Source: Sphingomonas astaxanthinifaciens DSM 22298
GTDB lineage: Bacteria; Pseudomonadota; Alphaproteobacteria; Sphingomonadales; Sphingomonadaceae
DNA: 64,000 bases
Direction of reading: 5' to 3'
NCBI RefSeq assembly: GCF_000711715.1
Contig: NZ_JONN01000001.1
Span: forward strand, 124,001-188,000
Of this stretch, positions 8,952 through 19,468 are shown one piece after another. The notes beneath the pieces are model-generated. The model did not search any database and was not told the DNA's origin. It saw nothing but the letters and a program-made list of their open reading frames with translations. Position 1 is the stretch's first letter. Each line of letters starts with the position of its first letter. The position numbers were made by a program, and so were the translations under genes.

Positions 8952-11756
8952 ATGAGCAATCGCATTTCTCCGGTGCTTCTTCTCACCATCAGCCCATTGG
9001 CGCTGATCGCGGCCACACCCGCCGTCGCGCAGAGCGCAGCCACCGACCCGCGGCAGCCGCCCGCGCCCACCACCGCCGTCGCCGCACCCGAAGAGGCCGG
9101 TGCGACCGAGCCCGACAACACCATCATCGTCACCGGCACCCGCCGGACCGACCGCACCATCGCCGATTCGCCGGTCCCGATCGACGTCCTCGGGCAGGAG
9201 GCGCTGACCTCCTCGGGCCTCGGCGAGACCAACAAGGTGCTGAACAACCTCGTCCCGTCGTTCAACTTCCCGCAGCCCTCGATCGCCGACGGGACCGACG
9301 TCATCCGCCCGGCCAGCCTGCGCGGCCTCGCGCCCGATCAGACCCTGGTGCTGGTCAACGGCAAACGCCGCCACGTCTCCTCGCTGCTCAACATCAACGG
9401 CACCGTCGGTCGCGGCAGCACCGCGGTCGACCTGAACAACATCCCCGCGCTCGCGATCGACCGGATCGAGGTGCTGCGCGACGGCGCGAGCTCGCAATAT
9501 GGCTCGGACGCCATCGCCGGCGTCATCAACGTCCGCCTGCGCAAGAGCCCGAGCGGCGGCAAGGCGCAGGTCAGCTACGGCAAGTATATCACCCAGCTCG
9601 AGGACGTCCCCGAACTCGAGGCGCTGACCAATGTCGGCGGCACCGCGGTCCTCGACAGCCGCGACAGCCGGATCCTCGCCGGGACCTATGGTGCCTCGCG
9701 CAAGATCAAGGATGGCGCGATCTTCACCGCCGGGGTCAATGTCGGGATTCCGATGGGCTCGGGTTACATCAACCTGACCGGCGAATTCCGCGACCGCGAC
9801 AACACCAACCGCGCCGGCCCCGACGTCCGCCCCAACTACATCCGCCCGACCTCGGCGATCGATCCGCGCGAGCTGACCTTCAACCGCCAGAACTTCCGTT
9901 TCGGCGACCCCAAGACGCGCGACCTCAACCTCATCGCCAACATGGCCGCGCCGATCGGCGACAGCGGCTGGGAATTCTACAGCTTCGCGACCTTCGCCCA
10001 TCGCAAGGGCCGCTCGGCCGCCAACTGGCGCCAGCAGTCGTCGGTCAACAACCGCGACTTCTCGACCCTGACCCCGGCGACGAGCCCCACCAACGCCAAC
10101 TTCACCGCGCTGACGCCCGACGGTTTCCTCCCCGAGATCGCCTCGGTCTACAAGGATTGGGCGGCGGCGGCGGGCTTCCGCGGCGAACTGTCGGGCTGGA
10201 ACGTCGACCTGTCGGGCGTCTACGGCCACAACCAGATCGACTACCGGACCGAGAACAGCCTCAATACCTCCTACGGCCGCAACAGCCCGACGAGCTTCGA
10301 CAGCGGCGGGCTGCGCTTCAACCAGTTCACCGCCAACCTCGACGTCTCGCGCGAATTCGAGGCGGGCTTCGCCAAGCCGCTGTCGGTCGCCTTCGGGACC
10401 GAATATCGCCGCGACAACTTCTCCGAGCGGCCCGGCCAGGTCGAATCCTATGCCGCCGGCCCCCTGTTCATTGCGCCGGTCACCACGACCTCGGCCAACT
10501 GCACCACGCTGGGCGGCGTCTACAATGCCGGCACCGGCGTCTGCAGCTTCCCGGGCCGCGCCGCGCCCTTCGGTGCGCAGGGCTTCCCGGGCATTCCGGC
10601 CTACGCCAAGCTCAGCAAGAGCCGGAGCAGTGTCGCGGGCTATGTCGAGCTCGACACCGATCCGCTGCCGGGCTTCACCACCACGCTCGCCGGCCGCGCC
10701 GAGAAATATTCGGACTTCGGAAGCACGGTGAACGGCAAGCTCGCGCTGCGCTACGCGATCGTCCCCGCGCTCGCGCTGCGCGGATCGATCTCGACCGGCT
10801 TCCGCGCGCCCTCGCTGCAGCAGCAATATTTCACCGGATTCTCGACCAACTTCATCAACGGCCTGCCGGTCGACATCGTGACCTTCCCGGTCAATTCGGC
10901 GGTCTCGCGCGCGCTCGGCGCCCGCGACCTCAAGCCCGAAAAGTCGGTCAACGTCTCGGCCGGCGTCTCGGTCAACCCGCTCCAGGGCCTGACGATCACC
11001 GCCGATTACTACCATATCAAGTTGAAGGACCGGATCGTCCTCACCGAGAACCTCGGCGCCTTCGGCAGCGGCACCACCGCGCAGAACAATGCGGTGCAGG
11101 CGATCCTTGCGGCCAACAGCCTGTCTGGCTTCGGCGCGGCCCGCTTCTTCATCAACGGGCTCGACACCACCACCGAGGGCGTCGACATCGTCGGCACCTA
11201 TCGCTTCCGCGCCGGGGCCATCGGCAACTGGTCGCTGTCGGCCGCCTTCAACGCGTCGAACAACAAGATCGACAAGCGCCTCAACAACCTCGGGCCGCTG
11301 GCGCAGATTCCGGGGCTGGTGCTGTTCGGCCGTGTCGAGGGCATCCGCTTCGAGAAGGGCCAGCCCAAGAACAAGGTGGTGCTGTCGGCCGACGGCACGC
11401 TCGGCAAGCTCGGGATCACCGCCCGAACCACCCGCTTCGGCAAGGTGGTGGCACCGGGCGCCGCGGCGCCGATCGCCAACCCGACCAGCCTCACCGACTA
11501 TGGGCCCGACGACCTGTTCCTCGCGCCCAAGTGGATCACCGACCTCGAGCTTCGCTTTTCGATCGACCGCGTCCAGTTCGCGGCTGGTGCCAACAACCTG
11601 TTTGACGTCTATCCGTCGCGCCGCCCGACCGGGCCGCGCCCGGCCACCGTCGGCGGCAATTATCCGATCGACGCCTACTACCTGCCGTACAGCGGCTTCT
11701 CGCCGTTCGGTTTCAACGGCCGCTTCCTCTACGGCCGGATCAGCGTCGATTTCTGA
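8952..11756 (+). CDS. TonB-dependent outer-membrane receptor
   Basis: This 934-residue receptor would import a specific ligand across the outer membrane using TonB energy. A signal peptide (MSNRISPVLLL to TPAVAQ) is followed by a Pro/Ala linker and the plug domain. The plug opens with TIIVTGTRRTDRTIADSPVPIDV, where the TonB-box-like segment is expected, and carries RGLAPDQTLVLVNGKRRH and the plug signature around EVLRDGASSQYGSDAIAGVINV. The long beta-barrel ends in an aromatic residue (RISVDF), as outer-membrane proteins do. The start at 8952 is set by the signal peptide; an in-frame GTG upstream is rejected. No substrate-specific enzyme is adjacent, so the ligand is unknown. Confidence 0.92.
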   Translation: MSNRISPVLLLTISPLALIAATPAVAQSAATDPRQPPAPTTAVAAPEEAGATEPDNTIIVTGTRRTDRTIADSPVPIDVLGQEALTSSGLGETNKVLNNLVPSFNFPQPSIADGTDVIRPASLRGLAPDQTLVLVNGKRRHVSSLLNINGTVGRGSTAVDLNNIPALAIDRIEVLRDGASSQYGSDAIAGVINVRLRKSPSGGKAQVSYGKYITQLEDVPELEALTNVGGTAVLDSRDSRILAGTYGASRKIKDGAIFTAGVNVGIPMGSGYINLTGEFRDRDNTNRAGPDVRPNYIRPTSAIDPRELTFNRQNFRFGDPKTRDLNLIANMAAPIGDSGWEFYSFATFAHRKGRSAANWRQQSSVNNRDFSTLTPATSPTNANFTALTPDGFLPEIASVYKDWAAAAGFRGELSGWNVDLSGVYGHNQIDYRTENSLNTSYGRNSPTSFDSGGLRFNQFTANLDVSREFEAGFAKPLSVAFGTEYRRDNFSERPGQVESYAAGPLFIAPVTTTSANCTTLGGVYNAGTGVCSFPGRAAPFGAQGFPGIPAYAKLSKSRSSVAGYVELDTDPLPGFTTTLAGRAEKYSDFGSTVNGKLALRYAIVPALALRGSISTGFRAPSLQQQYFTGFSTNFINGLPVDIVTFPVNSAVSRALGARDLKPEKSVNVSAGVSVNPLQGLTITADYYHIKLKDRIVLTENLGAFGSGTTAQNNAVQAILAANSLSGFGAARFFINGLDTTTEGVDIVGTYRFRAGAIGNWSLSAAFNASNNKIDKRLNNLGPLAQIPGLVLFGRVEGIRFEKGQPKNKVVLSADGTLGKLGITARTTRFGKVVAPGAAAPIANPTSLTDYGPDDLFLAPKWITDLELRFSIDRVQFAAGANNLFDVYPSRRPTGPRPATVGGNYPIDAYYLPYSGFSPFGFNGRFLYGRISVDF

Positions 11757-11765
11757 TGCGAGGGA

Positions 11766-11797
11766 AGGGGGGCAGCCCGGCTGCTCCCCCCTTGTTC
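11766..11797 (+). terminator. Probable terminator of the TonB receptor gene
   Basis: A G-rich arm (11767-11775) pairs with a C-rich arm (11781-11790), allowing one G-T pair, and is followed by CTTGTTC. It sits between two convergent genes. The T run is weak. Confidence 0.5.
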
Positions 11798-11805
11798 ACG
11801 ATGAC

Positions 11806-12180
11806 CTAGTGGCGATGCTCGGGGCGCAGCTTGTAGCGGCCCGGCTCGAACGCCTCGAACAGGTTGTCGATGGCGGGATGGTCGACCGGCTCATCCTCGT
11901 CGTCGGCGACGAGGTTCTGCTGCGAGACATAGGCGACGTAGCTGCCCTCGCCATTCTCCGCGAGCAGGTGATAGAAAGGCTGGTCCTTGGCCGGCCGGAT
12001 TTCGGCAGGAATCGCCTGATACCATTCCTCGCTGTTGGCGAAGACCGGATCGACGTCGAAGATCACGCCGCGGAAATCGAGCAGTCGGTGCCGGACCACT
12101 TCGCCGATACCGAAGCGGGCGCGAGCAATCGGCGGGGCCGGAATGTCGCTCGTCAGGGGAATATGGGTGGCACGCGGCAT
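11806..12180 (-). CDS. hspQ: Heat shock protein HspQ
   Basis: The 124-residue protein contains the HspQ/YccV-like domain (about residues 22-92), with FGIGEVVRHRLLDFRGVI, DPVFANSEEWYQAIP and KDQPFYHLLAENGEG. In E. coli HspQ binds hemimethylated DNA and tunes Lon-dependent proteolysis. Here an acidic/His-rich C-terminal tail is added. It stands alone between a convergent receptor gene and an SDR gene in the same direction. Confidence 0.88.
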   Translation of the reverse strand: MPRATHIPLTSDIPAPPIARARFGIGEVVRHRLLDFRGVIFDVDPVFANSEEWYQAIPAEIRPAKDQPFYHLLAENGEGSYVAYVSQQNLVADDEDEPVDHPAIDNLFEAFEPGRYKLRPEHRH

Positions 12181-12219
12181 GGCTCCAACTTAGGGCCTCG
12201 CGCCGTCGCCGCAAGGGCG

Positions 12220-12894
12220 TCAGAAGGGAATGGCCTCACCCTTCCAGTCGAAGAAGCCGCCGCTATCTTTTGGGCCGAGGCCGTCGAGCACCGCGAGCAG
12301 TCGCTCGGCCGAATGGTCGGGGGTGAACAGCTTGCCGGGCGCGACATTGGCCTGGAAGGGCCGGCTCATCGCCGTGTCGACCGTTCCCGGATGCAGCGCC
12401 ACCACCACCGCCTGGGGGCGGGTGCGGGCGATCTCGATCGCGGCCGAGCGGACGAACTGGTTGAGCGCCGCCTTGCTCGCCCGGTAGCCGTACCAGCCGC
12501 CGAGGCGATTGTCGGCGATGCTCCCGACCCGCGCCGACAGGAGAGCGGTGCGCGTGACCCCGTCCTTGCGCAGCAGGGGCGTGAAATGGCGCAGCACCAG
12601 CGCGGGTCCGATTGCGTTGACGAGGAAGCTTCGCTGCAACTGGCCCGCGTCGAGATCGCGCAGTGAACGCTCGGGCTTGATTCCCTCGTGGTGGAGCATG
12701 CCGGTCGCGACGATCAGCCGGTCGAGGGCTTCGAACGGGACCGACGCGGCGGCGGCGCGGATGCTGGCCTCGTCGGCAAGGTCGATCCCGCCGTCCCGGC
12801 GCGACAGACGATGGACCGTCTCGCCGCGCGCCTCGAGCTGCCCGGCCAGCGCCGCGCCGATTCCGCCTGAAGCCCCGATGACGATCGTGTTCAT
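12220..12894 (-). CDS. Short-chain dehydrogenase/reductase (SDR)
   Basis: This is a 224-residue NAD(P)-dependent oxidoreductase. The Rossmann motif GASGGIG is at about residues 7-13, the conserved Asn segment is VNAIGPALVL, and the catalytic Ser and Tyr-Lys are in LLSARVGS and YGYRASK. The short length and the C-terminal HPGTVDTAMSRPF resemble the CsgA/C-factor-like SDR group. The substrate cannot be predicted. I preferred the ATG at 12894, directly before the Rossmann strand, over upstream in-frame ATGs. Confidence 0.85.
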   Translation of the reverse strand: MNTIVIGASGGIGAALAGQLEARGETVHRLSRRDGGIDLADEASIRAAAASVPFEALDRLIVATGMLHHEGIKPERSLRDLDAGQLQRSFLVNAIGPALVLRHFTPLLRKDGVTRTALLSARVGSIADNRLGGWYGYRASKAALNQFVRSAAIEIARTRPQAVVVALHPGTVDTAMSRPFQANVAPGKLFTPDHSAERLLAVLDGLGPKDSGGFFDWKGEAIPF

Positions 12895-13028
12895 GCCGCC
12901 ATCAACGCTTTCGCGCATAATCGCGACAGCTGGCCGATGGGCCAATTGGCGCTAGGCAAGTCCGAAAGGCGCTGCTAGGGACCCGCCGCGACCCCCGGCC
13001 GTCCGGCCGGTGCCTCGTTTCTCACTGC

Positions 13029-13118
<90 letters not shown>

Positions 13119-13137
13119 ATTCCTGATTTTTTTGCGA

Positions 13138-13749
13138 TCAGCGCGCCCGGAGCGCGCCCGCCCGCGCCGCGAGCGCGCCGATCTCGGCGAGCGACAGACC
13201 CTTCTTCACCAGCCAGCTGCCGCCGATGCAGGTCACGGCGGGCTCGGCCAGCCAGTCGGGCGCGGTCGCCTCGGTGATCCCGCCGGTCGGGCAGAAGCGC
13301 ACCGCGCCAAACGGGGCCGCCAGCGAGCGCAAAGCGGGGAGGCCGCCCGCCGCCTCGGCCGGGAAGAATTTGAACCGCTCGAGCCCGAGGTCGAGCCCGC
13401 GCATGATGCCGCCCGCGGTGGCGACGCCCGGCAGATAGGCGATCCCGCTCGCCTGCGCGGCGCGGGTCAGCGGCTCGGTCAGGCCGGGCGCGACGATGAA
13501 TTGCGCGCCGGCTTCCTGCGCGGCGTCGAGCTGGCGGGGGTTGAGCACGGTCCCCGCGCCGACGATCGCGCCCGGGACCTTGGCCATGGCGCGCACGGCG
13601 TCGAGCGCGTCGGGGGTCCGCAGCGTCACCTCGAGCACCGGCAGGCCCGCCTCGACCAGCACGTTCGCCAGCTCGGCGGGATCATGCTCGCCGTTCATCA
13701 CCAGCACCGGGATCACCGGGGCGGCCTGCATTACCTGATCGATCAGCAT
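13138..13749 (-). CDS. eda: 2-keto-3-deoxy-6-phosphogluconate aldolase
   Basis: Eda splits KDPG into pyruvate and glyceraldehyde-3-phosphate, the last step of the Entner-Doudoroff pathway. The 203-residue class I aldolase has the catalytic Glu in [11 protein letters not shown] and the Schiff-base Lys in [18 protein letters not shown] is in the phosphate-binding part. The ATG at 13749 overlaps the end of glk by seven bases, so the gene is the last of zwf-edd-glk-eda and probably translationally coupled. A long open frame upstream of this start is only antisense-type read-through of glk sequence. Confidence 0.95.
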   Translation of the reverse strand: MLIDQVMQAAPVIPVLVMNGEHDPAELANVLVEAGLPVLEVTLRTPDALDAVRAMAKVPGAIVGAGTVLNPRQLDAAQEAGAQFIVAPGLTEPLTRAAQASGIAYLPGVATAGGIMRGLDLGLERFKFFPAEAAGGLPALRSLAAPFGAVRFCPTGGITEATAPDWLAEPAVTCIGGSWLVKKGLSLAEIGALAARAGALRAR

Positions 13750-14717
13750 GGGAAGGCTTTCGCAAAGGCCGCGGCCGCGCCGAACAGGCCGGGCTGGGGA
13801 TGGGTGATGAGCTTGACCGGAAGGCCGTCCATCCGCCGCTCGAAGCGGCCCTTGGCGATGAAGCGGTCCCGGAAACCCGAGCGCGGAAGATGGTCCTTCA
13901 ATCGGAAGCCGAGCCCGCCACCGATGGCCACGGCGGCCGCGCCCTGCGCCAGCGCAAGGTCGCCGGCGACCGCGCCCAGTGTCAGGCAGAAGCGGTCGAG
14001 CGCGGCGGCGGCAAGGCTGTCGCTTCCGGCCAGCGCCGCGCCCCACAATTCCTTCTCGTCGTGGATCGCCGCCGGCCGGCCCTCGATCGCGGCGAGGGCT
14101 TCGTAGAGGTTCATCAGGCCGCGGCCCGACAGGATCCGCTCGACCGAGACCCGGCGGAAGCTGCGGCGAAGCTCGACCAGGATGCGGTCCTCGAGCGCGT
14201 CGAGCGGGGCGAAGTCGACATGGCCGCCTTCGGTTTCGATCACCTGGTAGCTGCCGTCCTTTCGCAGCAGGCCCGCGACCCCGAGCCCGGTGCCGGGCCC
14301 GAGGATGGTGATCATGCCCTCGGCGGGAAGCGGCTCGTCGGGGCCGCAGAGGTGGAGATAGGCGTCGCGTTCGAACGCCGCGACCGCATGCGCGACCGCG
14401 CCGAAGTCGTTGACCACCACATAGTCGGTCGCCCCGAGTTTCTCGGGGATGAGCGCGGGGCGGATCACCCAGGGGTTGTTGGTGAGCTTGAGCAATTCGC
14501 CTCCCACCGGCCCGGCGAAGCTGATCGCGAGCGCGGCCGGAAGCGGGGCACCGACGCGTCGGCCGAATTCCTCCCAGGCGAGCTGGAAGCTGCCATGATC
14601 GGCGGTCTTGAGGGTGACCGGTTCGTCGAGCGTGGCGACCCGGCCACCATCCAAGGTGGCGAGGGCAAAGCGGGCGTGGGTCCCGCCTATGTCGGCGGCA
14701 ACGATCTGGCGGCTCAT
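13743..14717 (-). CDS. glk: Glucokinase
   Basis: Glk phosphorylates glucose with ATP in the cytoplasm. The 324-residue protein has the Glk-family phosphate loop [10 protein letters not shown] at residues 9-18, the sugar-binding NNPWVI and NDFGAVAHA segments, the ATP-binding [13 protein letters not shown] and the EGGH motif. It starts at an ATGA overlap with edd and its end overlaps eda. The position after a set of alpha-glucosidase genes means glucose released from maltodextrins can be phosphorylated by a product of the same transcript. Confidence 0.95.
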   Translation of the reverse strand: MSRQIVAADIGGTHARFALATLDGGRVATLDEPVTLKTADHGSFQLAWEEFGRRVGAPLPAALAISFAGPVGGELLKLTNNPWVIRPALIPEKLGATDYVVVNDFGAVAHAVAAFERDAYLHLCGPDEPLPAEGMITILGPGTGLGVAGLLRKDGSYQVIETEGGHVDFAPLDALEDRILVELRRSFRRVSVERILSGRGLMNLYEALAAIEGRPAAIHDEKELWGAALAGSDSLAAAALDRFCLTLGAVAGDLALAQGAAAVAIGGGLGFRLKDHLPRSGFRDRFIAKGRFERRMDGLPVKLITHPQPGLFGAAAAFAKAFPC

Positions 14718-16531
14718 GCCTGTTCGGTTTCCATCAGGTGAAGCATGGCCGACGCACCGCGCTCGGCATCGTCGGCGGCGCCGCGCATCAGCGCGAACAG
14801 CTCGCGGCCGGTGCCTTGCGGCGGGGGCAGGGCCGCCGCGGGATCGCGGGCCGAAAGATCGACCCCGACCGCCTCGAGGCTTCCGTCCTCGCCCGACAGG
14901 CGGACGATGTCGCCGTCGCGCAGGCGGCTGAGCGGGCCGCCGCCCAGCGCCTCGGGGGAGACGTGAATGGCGGCCGGCACCTTGCCGCTCGCGCCCGACA
15001 TCCGTCCGTCGGTGACCAGCGCCACGCGGTGGCCGCGGTCCTGCAGCACGCCCAGCGTCGGGGTCAGCTTGTGGAGCTCGGGCATGCCGTTGGCGCGGGG
15101 GCCCTGGAAGCGGACCACGACCACCACGTCGCGGTCGAGTTCGCCCGCCTGGAAGGACTTCAGCACCTCGCCCTGGTCGGAGAAGATCCGGGCCGGTGCC
15201 TCGATCGTCCAGCGGTCGGGATCGACCGCGCTGGTCTTGAAGGTCGCCCGGCCGAGATTGCCCTTGACCAGCCGCATGCCTCCGTCGGGCAGGAAGGGCT
15301 CGGCGACGGTCCGCAGCATGGTGTCGTTGCGGCTCTCGGTGACCTCGCGCCAGACGAGGCTGTCGCCATCCATCTCGGGGTGCGACGACCAGGCCGAGAA
15401 GTCGTCCGCGCCCGCGGTCAGGATGTCGGTGTGGAGCAGTCCCGCCGCGCCCAGCTCGCGCGCGACGAAGGCGATCCCGCCCGCATAATGGAAGTCGTTC
15501 ACGTCGCCCGAGCCATTGGGATAAACCCGCGCCAGCAGGGGAACCGCGGCCGACAGCTCGTCGAAATCCTCCCAGTCGACCAGGATTCCCGCCGCCCGCG
15601 CGATCGCCGGCAGATGGATGGCGTGGTTGGTCGATCCGCCGGTCGCGAGCAGGCCGATGATCGCATTCACGATCGCGCGCTCGTCGACACAGGCCGACAG
15701 CGGCCGGTCCTTGCGTTCGGCCAGCTCGGCGAGCCGGTGGACCGCGGCCTGGGTCAGGCGCGAGCGAAGCGGCGTATTGGGCGCGACGAAGGCACTGTTT
15801 GGCACATGCAGCCCCATCAGCTCCATCATCATCTGGTTGCTGTTGGCGGTGCCGTAGAAAGTGCAGGTGCCGGGCGAATGATAGCTTGCGCTTTCGCTGG
15901 CGAGCAGTTCGTCGCGCCCGACCTTGCCCTCAGCATAGAGCTGCCGGATCCGCTGCTTTTCCTTGTTGGGCAGGCCCGAGGGCATCGGTCCGCCGGGGAC
16001 CAGCAGCATCGGCAGGTGCCCGAAACGGAGCGCCCCGATCAGGAGGCCGGGCACGATCTTGTCGCAGATGCCGAGGAGCGCCGCACCCTCGAACATGCCG
16101 TGGCTCAAGGCCACCGCGGTGCTCATCGCGATGACGTCGCGGCTGAACAGCGACAGGTCCATGCCGTCCTGCCCCTGCGTGACCCCGTCGCACATGGCGG
16201 GGACCCCGCCCGCGACCTGCGCGCTGGCGCCGACCTCGCGGGCGTAGATCTTCATCTGCTCGGGGAAGCGGGCATAGGGTTGATGCGCCGAAAGCATGTC
16301 GTTATAGGCGGTGACAATCCCGAGATTGGGCCCGGCGATGGTCCGGATCCGGTCCTTGTCGCCCTCCGCCGCGGCGAAGCCATGCGCGAAATTGCCGCAG
16401 CTCATCCGCCCGCGCGAGATGCCGCGCTCGGCCTGCTCGGCCATCAGCGAAAGATAGCGCGCGCGGCCCGGCTTCGACCGCTCGATGATGCGGTCGGTGA
16501 CGCGGGCGATCCGCGGGTCGAGCCTAGTCAT
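14714..16531 (-). CDS. edd: 6-phosphogluconate dehydratase
   Basis: Edd converts 6-phosphogluconate to KDPG. The 605-residue protein belongs to the IlvD/Edd family of [4Fe-4S] dehydratases. Visible signatures are [17 protein letters not shown], the iron-sulfur cysteine regions [18 protein letters not shown] and GICDKIVPG, and the C-terminal [18 protein letters not shown]. The ATG at 16531 overlaps the zwf stop by eight bases and has GGGAGA upstream, so I preferred it to two ATGs further 5'. No pgl gene lies between zwf and edd, unlike the Caulobacter operon. Confidence 0.95.
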   Translation of the reverse strand: MTRLDPRIARVTDRIIERSKPGRARYLSLMAEQAERGISRGRMSCGNFAHGFAAAEGDKDRIRTIAGPNLGIVTAYNDMLSAHQPYARFPEQMKIYAREVGASAQVAGGVPAMCDGVTQGQDGMDLSLFSRDVIAMSTAVALSHGMFEGAALLGICDKIVPGLLIGALRFGHLPMLLVPGGPMPSGLPNKEKQRIRQLYAEGKVGRDELLASESASYHSPGTCTFYGTANSNQMMMELMGLHVPNSAFVAPNTPLRSRLTQAAVHRLAELAERKDRPLSACVDERAIVNAIIGLLATGGSTNHAIHLPAIARAAGILVDWEDFDELSAAVPLLARVYPNGSGDVNDFHYAGGIAFVARELGAAGLLHTDILTAGADDFSAWSSHPEMDGDSLVWREVTESRNDTMLRTVAEPFLPDGGMRLVKGNLGRATFKTSAVDPDRWTIEAPARIFSDQGEVLKSFQAGELDRDVVVVVRFQGPRANGMPELHKLTPTLGVLQDRGHRVALVTDGRMSGASGKVPAAIHVSPEALGGGPLSRLRDGDIVRLSGEDGSLEAVGVDLSARDPAAALPPPQGTGRELFALMRGAADDAERGASAMLHLMETEQA

Positions 16532-17966
16532 TCCAGCTTCTCCCATCACGCTCGATCAACGCGATGGCGGCCGACGGCCCCCAGGTCCCCGAAGCATAAG
16601 GCCGGGGCTTTTGCCCGGCGCTGGCCCAGGCGGCACGGATCCCGTCGATCCACTGCCACTGGGCCTCCACCTCGTCGCGGCGCACGAACAAGGTGGGATC
16701 GCCCTCGATGAGATCAAGCAGCAGCCGCTCGTAGGCGATCCGTCGGCGGGTATCCTCGAAAGCGTCGGCCCGGCCGATTGCCAGCGGCACTTCCTGCAAC
16801 CGGATCCCGCCCCGGTCGAGGCCCGGACGCTTGGCCATCAGCTCGAGGGTGATGTTCTCCTCGGGCTGGATCGAGATCACCAGCCGGTTGGGGGTCGAGG
16901 TCGCGCCGCGGCCGGCGAACATCGAGTGGGGCACGCATTTGAACTGGATGGTGATCTCGGTCCGCCGCTCGGGGCAGCGCTTGCCGGTGCGCAGGTAGAA
17001 GGAAACGCCCGCCCACCGCCAGTTGTCGACATGCGCCTTCAAGGCCACGAAGGTCTCGGTCTCGCTCGCGCGGCCCAGGTCCTCGACATAGCTTCCGACC
17101 GGCTTGCCCGTGACCGCGCCCGAGCCATATTGGCCGGTGACGCTGTCCTCGACCCGCATCGGACGGAGCGAGCGGAGCACCTTCACCTTCTCGTCGCGCA
17201 CCGCGGTCGCGTCGAAGGCGGAGGGCGGCTCCATCGCGACCAGGGCGAGGAGCTGGAGCATGTGGTTCTGGACCATGTCGCGAAGCGCGCCGGCCCCGTC
17301 ATAATAGTCGCCGCGGCCCTCGAGCCCGATCGTCTCGGAGACCGTGATCTGGACATGGTCGATGTGGTTCGAGCTCCACACCGGCTCGAACAGCAGGTTG
17401 GCGAAGCGCAGGGCCAGCAGGTTCTGGACCGTCTCCTTGCCGAGATAATGGTCGATCCGGAAGGTCCGCTCCTCGGGGAAGGCCGAGGCGACCGCGTCGT
17501 TGATCTCGCGGCTCGAGGCGAGGTCGGAGCCGAGCGGCTTCTCGAGGGCGAGCCGGACATGGTCGCCGGCAAGGCCGACCGCGGCGAGATTGTCGATGGT
17601 CGGCTTGAACAAGGAGGGCGCGGTCGAGAGGAAGATGGCGGTCTCGCCCGGGGTCCCCGCGGCCTCGGCCAGCCGCTGATAGCCTGCGGCGTCGGTCGCA
17701 TCGAGCGTGACATAGGTCACCCGCTCGAGGAAGCGGTCGGCGGCGGCCTCGTCGAAGAAGGCGGCCGGGACATGCTCGGCGAGCGCGGTCCGTGCCAGCG
17801 CGCGGAAGCTCGCATCGTCATGCGCCGAGCGCGCCGTCGCGACGATCCTGAGGCTCGGCGGCAGGAGGTCGTCGAGGACCAGCCCGTAGAGCGAGGGCAG
17901 GAGCATGCGCGCGGCAAGATCGCCGGTCGCGCCGAAGAGGATCAGGGTCGTGGCCTTGTCGGGCAT
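16524..17966 (-). CDS. zwf: Glucose-6-phosphate 1-dehydrogenase
   Basis: Zwf oxidises glucose-6-phosphate to 6-phosphogluconolactone with NAD(P)+. The 480-residue protein has the nucleotide-binding [18 protein letters not shown] near the N-terminus, [11 protein letters not shown], and the substrate/active-site segment [21 protein letters not shown] containing the catalytic His. It starts eight bases after the stop of the second halogenase-like gene without a clear Shine-Dalgarno sequence, suggesting coupling. It is the entry enzyme of the Entner-Doudoroff part of the operon. Confidence 0.96.
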   Translation of the reverse strand: MPDKATTLILFGATGDLAARMLLPSLYGLVLDDLLPPSLRIVATARSAHDDASFRALARTALAEHVPAAFFDEAAADRFLERVTYVTLDATDAAGYQRLAEAAGTPGETAIFLSTAPSLFKPTIDNLAAVGLAGDHVRLALEKPLGSDLASSREINDAVASAFPEERTFRIDHYLGKETVQNLLALRFANLLFEPVWSSNHIDHVQITVSETIGLEGRGDYYDGAGALRDMVQNHMLQLLALVAMEPPSAFDATAVRDEKVKVLRSLRPMRVEDSVTGQYGSGAVTGKPVGSYVEDLGRASETETFVALKAHVDNWRWAGVSFYLRTGKRCPERRTEITIQFKCVPHSMFAGRGATSTPNRLVISIQPEENITLELMAKRPGLDRGGIRLQEVPLAIGRADAFEDTRRRIAYERLLLDLIEGDPTLFVRRDEVEAQWQWIDGIRAAWASAGQKPRPYASGTWGPSAAIALIERDGRSWND

Positions 17967-17974
17967 CGCGAAAC

Positions 17975-19468
17975 CTATGCGGCGGAGAGGCGCGACAGCG
18001 CCTCCGCGTGGGTGGGAAAGTTGAGCGCGCAGCCGTGGACGAAACGCTCGACCGCGTCGAGGTCGACCGGGCTCGCGGGCAGGGGCCGGGCGCGCTCGTC
18101 GGGCGGGAAATTGCCGTAGCCGGCGAGCATCACGTGCCAGGACATGGGGGCGTAATAAGCCGCAATTTCCTGTCTGTGCACCTCGGCCTCGAGATCGCCG
18201 CCGGTGAACCAGGTCGTGATCAGCTGCTTGAGGCTGTCGCTGAGGCGATCGTGGCTGGTCGCATCGCGCCAATAGTCGGTGTCGCGCCGCTGCGCGGTGC
18301 GATAGTGGCAGACGATATAGTCGCGAATGCCCTCGTAGCGGCGGGCGATGGCGGCGTTGAAGCCGTCGCGATCGTCCTGCTCCCACGCCGCGGTGAAGCC
18401 CTTCACCGTCGCCAGCACGATATGGAGCGCGGTCGCCTCGAGCGGTTCGAGGAAGCCCTGGGCAAGTCCGATGGCGAGGCAGTTCCTGACCCAGCTCCGC
18501 TCGGCCCGGCCGCACTTCATCGACAGGTGACGGACCTCGGCGTCTTCGGCGAGGCCGCAGTGGCGGCGAAGCTCGGCGGCGGCGTCATCGCGGTCGAGAT
18601 ACCGGCTCGAATAGACATAGCCGTTGCCCGCGCGACTGGTCAGCGGGATGTGCCAGATCCAGCCCGCGCTGGCGGCGGTGGCCGAGGTCATCGCCCTCGC
18701 GCCTGCGGCGGGGAGGGGGGTCGGGGTGACCACCGCGCTGTCGTTGAACAGGTTCTCGCCGAAGCCGCGATGCGGCTCCTTCAATGCGCCTTCGATCAGC
18801 GTCGCGCGAAAGCCGCTCGCATCGAGATAGAGGTCGGCGGCGAAGGTCCGTCCATCGTCGGATCGCAGGCTGGCGATGTCGCCGCTCTCGTCGAGGCTGA
18901 CCTCGGCGATGGTTGCGGTCTCGTGGCGGACCCCGCTCGCCACCGCGAAGTCGCGCAGGGTGGCTCCGACGAGGTAAGCGTCGAAATGATAGCCGTAGCC
19001 GATGTCGAACGGGAAATTGGCGGGTGCCAGCGGGGCCCGGCCCTCGCGCGCGATCCGGGTCGCCAGGAAATAGGGATCGGGGTGCGCGGGCACGTCGCCG
19101 CCTCGCCGACGAAGGGCGGTCGCCGTGAAGAAGGTCGGTTCGGTGAACGGATCGACCGCGGTCGCGAAGGGGTGGAAATAGCGCTCGTAGCCGGGCCGGT
19201 CGGACCAGCCGGCGAATTCGATCCCCGCCTTGTAGGTCGCGTTGCAGCGCGGCATCCATTCGGCCTCGGCGATCCCGAGCTCGTCGAAGAAGGCCTTCAG
19301 TTGCGGGGTCGAGCCCTCGCCCACCCCGATGATGCCGATGTCCCTGCTTTCGATGAGGGTGATGATGGTGCCCGCCGACCCCCAGCGCTTCTGGAGCAGG
19401 TTGGCGGCCATCCAGCCCGCCGTTCCCCCGCCGAGGATGATGACCGATGCCGGCGGTGGTCGGGTCAC
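17975..19468 (-). CDS. Tryptophan halogenase-like FAD protein (2)
   Basis: This 497-residue protein belongs to the PrnA-type flavin-dependent halogenase family. The FAD-binding loop GGGTAGWMAA is at the N-terminus, the catalytic-Lys segment is NATYKAGIEFAGW, and the diagnostic WxWxIP motif appears as GWIWHIPLTS. The EPLEAT segment keeps the catalytic Glu but has Ala where PrnA has Ser. No flavin reductase is adjacent. Homologues are common beside TonB receptors and sugar genes in Caulobacter, Xanthomonas and sphingomonads, where the natural substrate is unknown. It starts with GTG in a GTGA overlap with the esterase gene and is followed eight bases later by zwf. Confidence 0.88.
   Translation of the reverse strand: MTRPPPASVIILGGGTAGWMAANLLQKRWGSAGTIITLIESRDIGIIGVGEGSTPQLKAFFDELGIAEAEWMPRCNATYKAGIEFAGWSDRPGYERYFHPFATAVDPFTEPTFFTATALRRRGGDVPAHPDPYFLATRIAREGRAPLAPANFPFDIGYGYHFDAYLVGATLRDFAVASGVRHETATIAEVSLDESGDIASLRSDDGRTFAADLYLDASGFRATLIEGALKEPHRGFGENLFNDSAVVTPTPLPAAGARAMTSATAASAGWIWHIPLTSRAGNGYVYSSRYLDRDDAAAELRRHCGLAEDAEVRHLSMKCGRAERSWVRNCLAIGLAQGFLEPLEATALHIVLATVKGFTAAWEQDDRDGFNAAIARRYEGIRDYIVCHYRTAQRRDTDYWRDATSHDRLSDSLKQLITTWFTGGDLEAEVHRQEIAAYYAPMSWHVMLAGYGNFPPDERARPLPASPVDLDAVERFVHGCALNFPTHAEALSRLSAA

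Noticed and set aside
8874..11015. A 700-codon open frame antisense to the first TonB receptor
   Set aside because: High GC leaves the complementary frame free of stops. The product is a low-complexity Arg/Ala/Gly/Glu mix with no domain, and the sense frame has a signal peptide, plug and barrel.
14738..16711. A 657-codon open frame antisense to edd
   Set aside because: Composition is that of an antisense GC shadow, and edd itself has complete family motifs.
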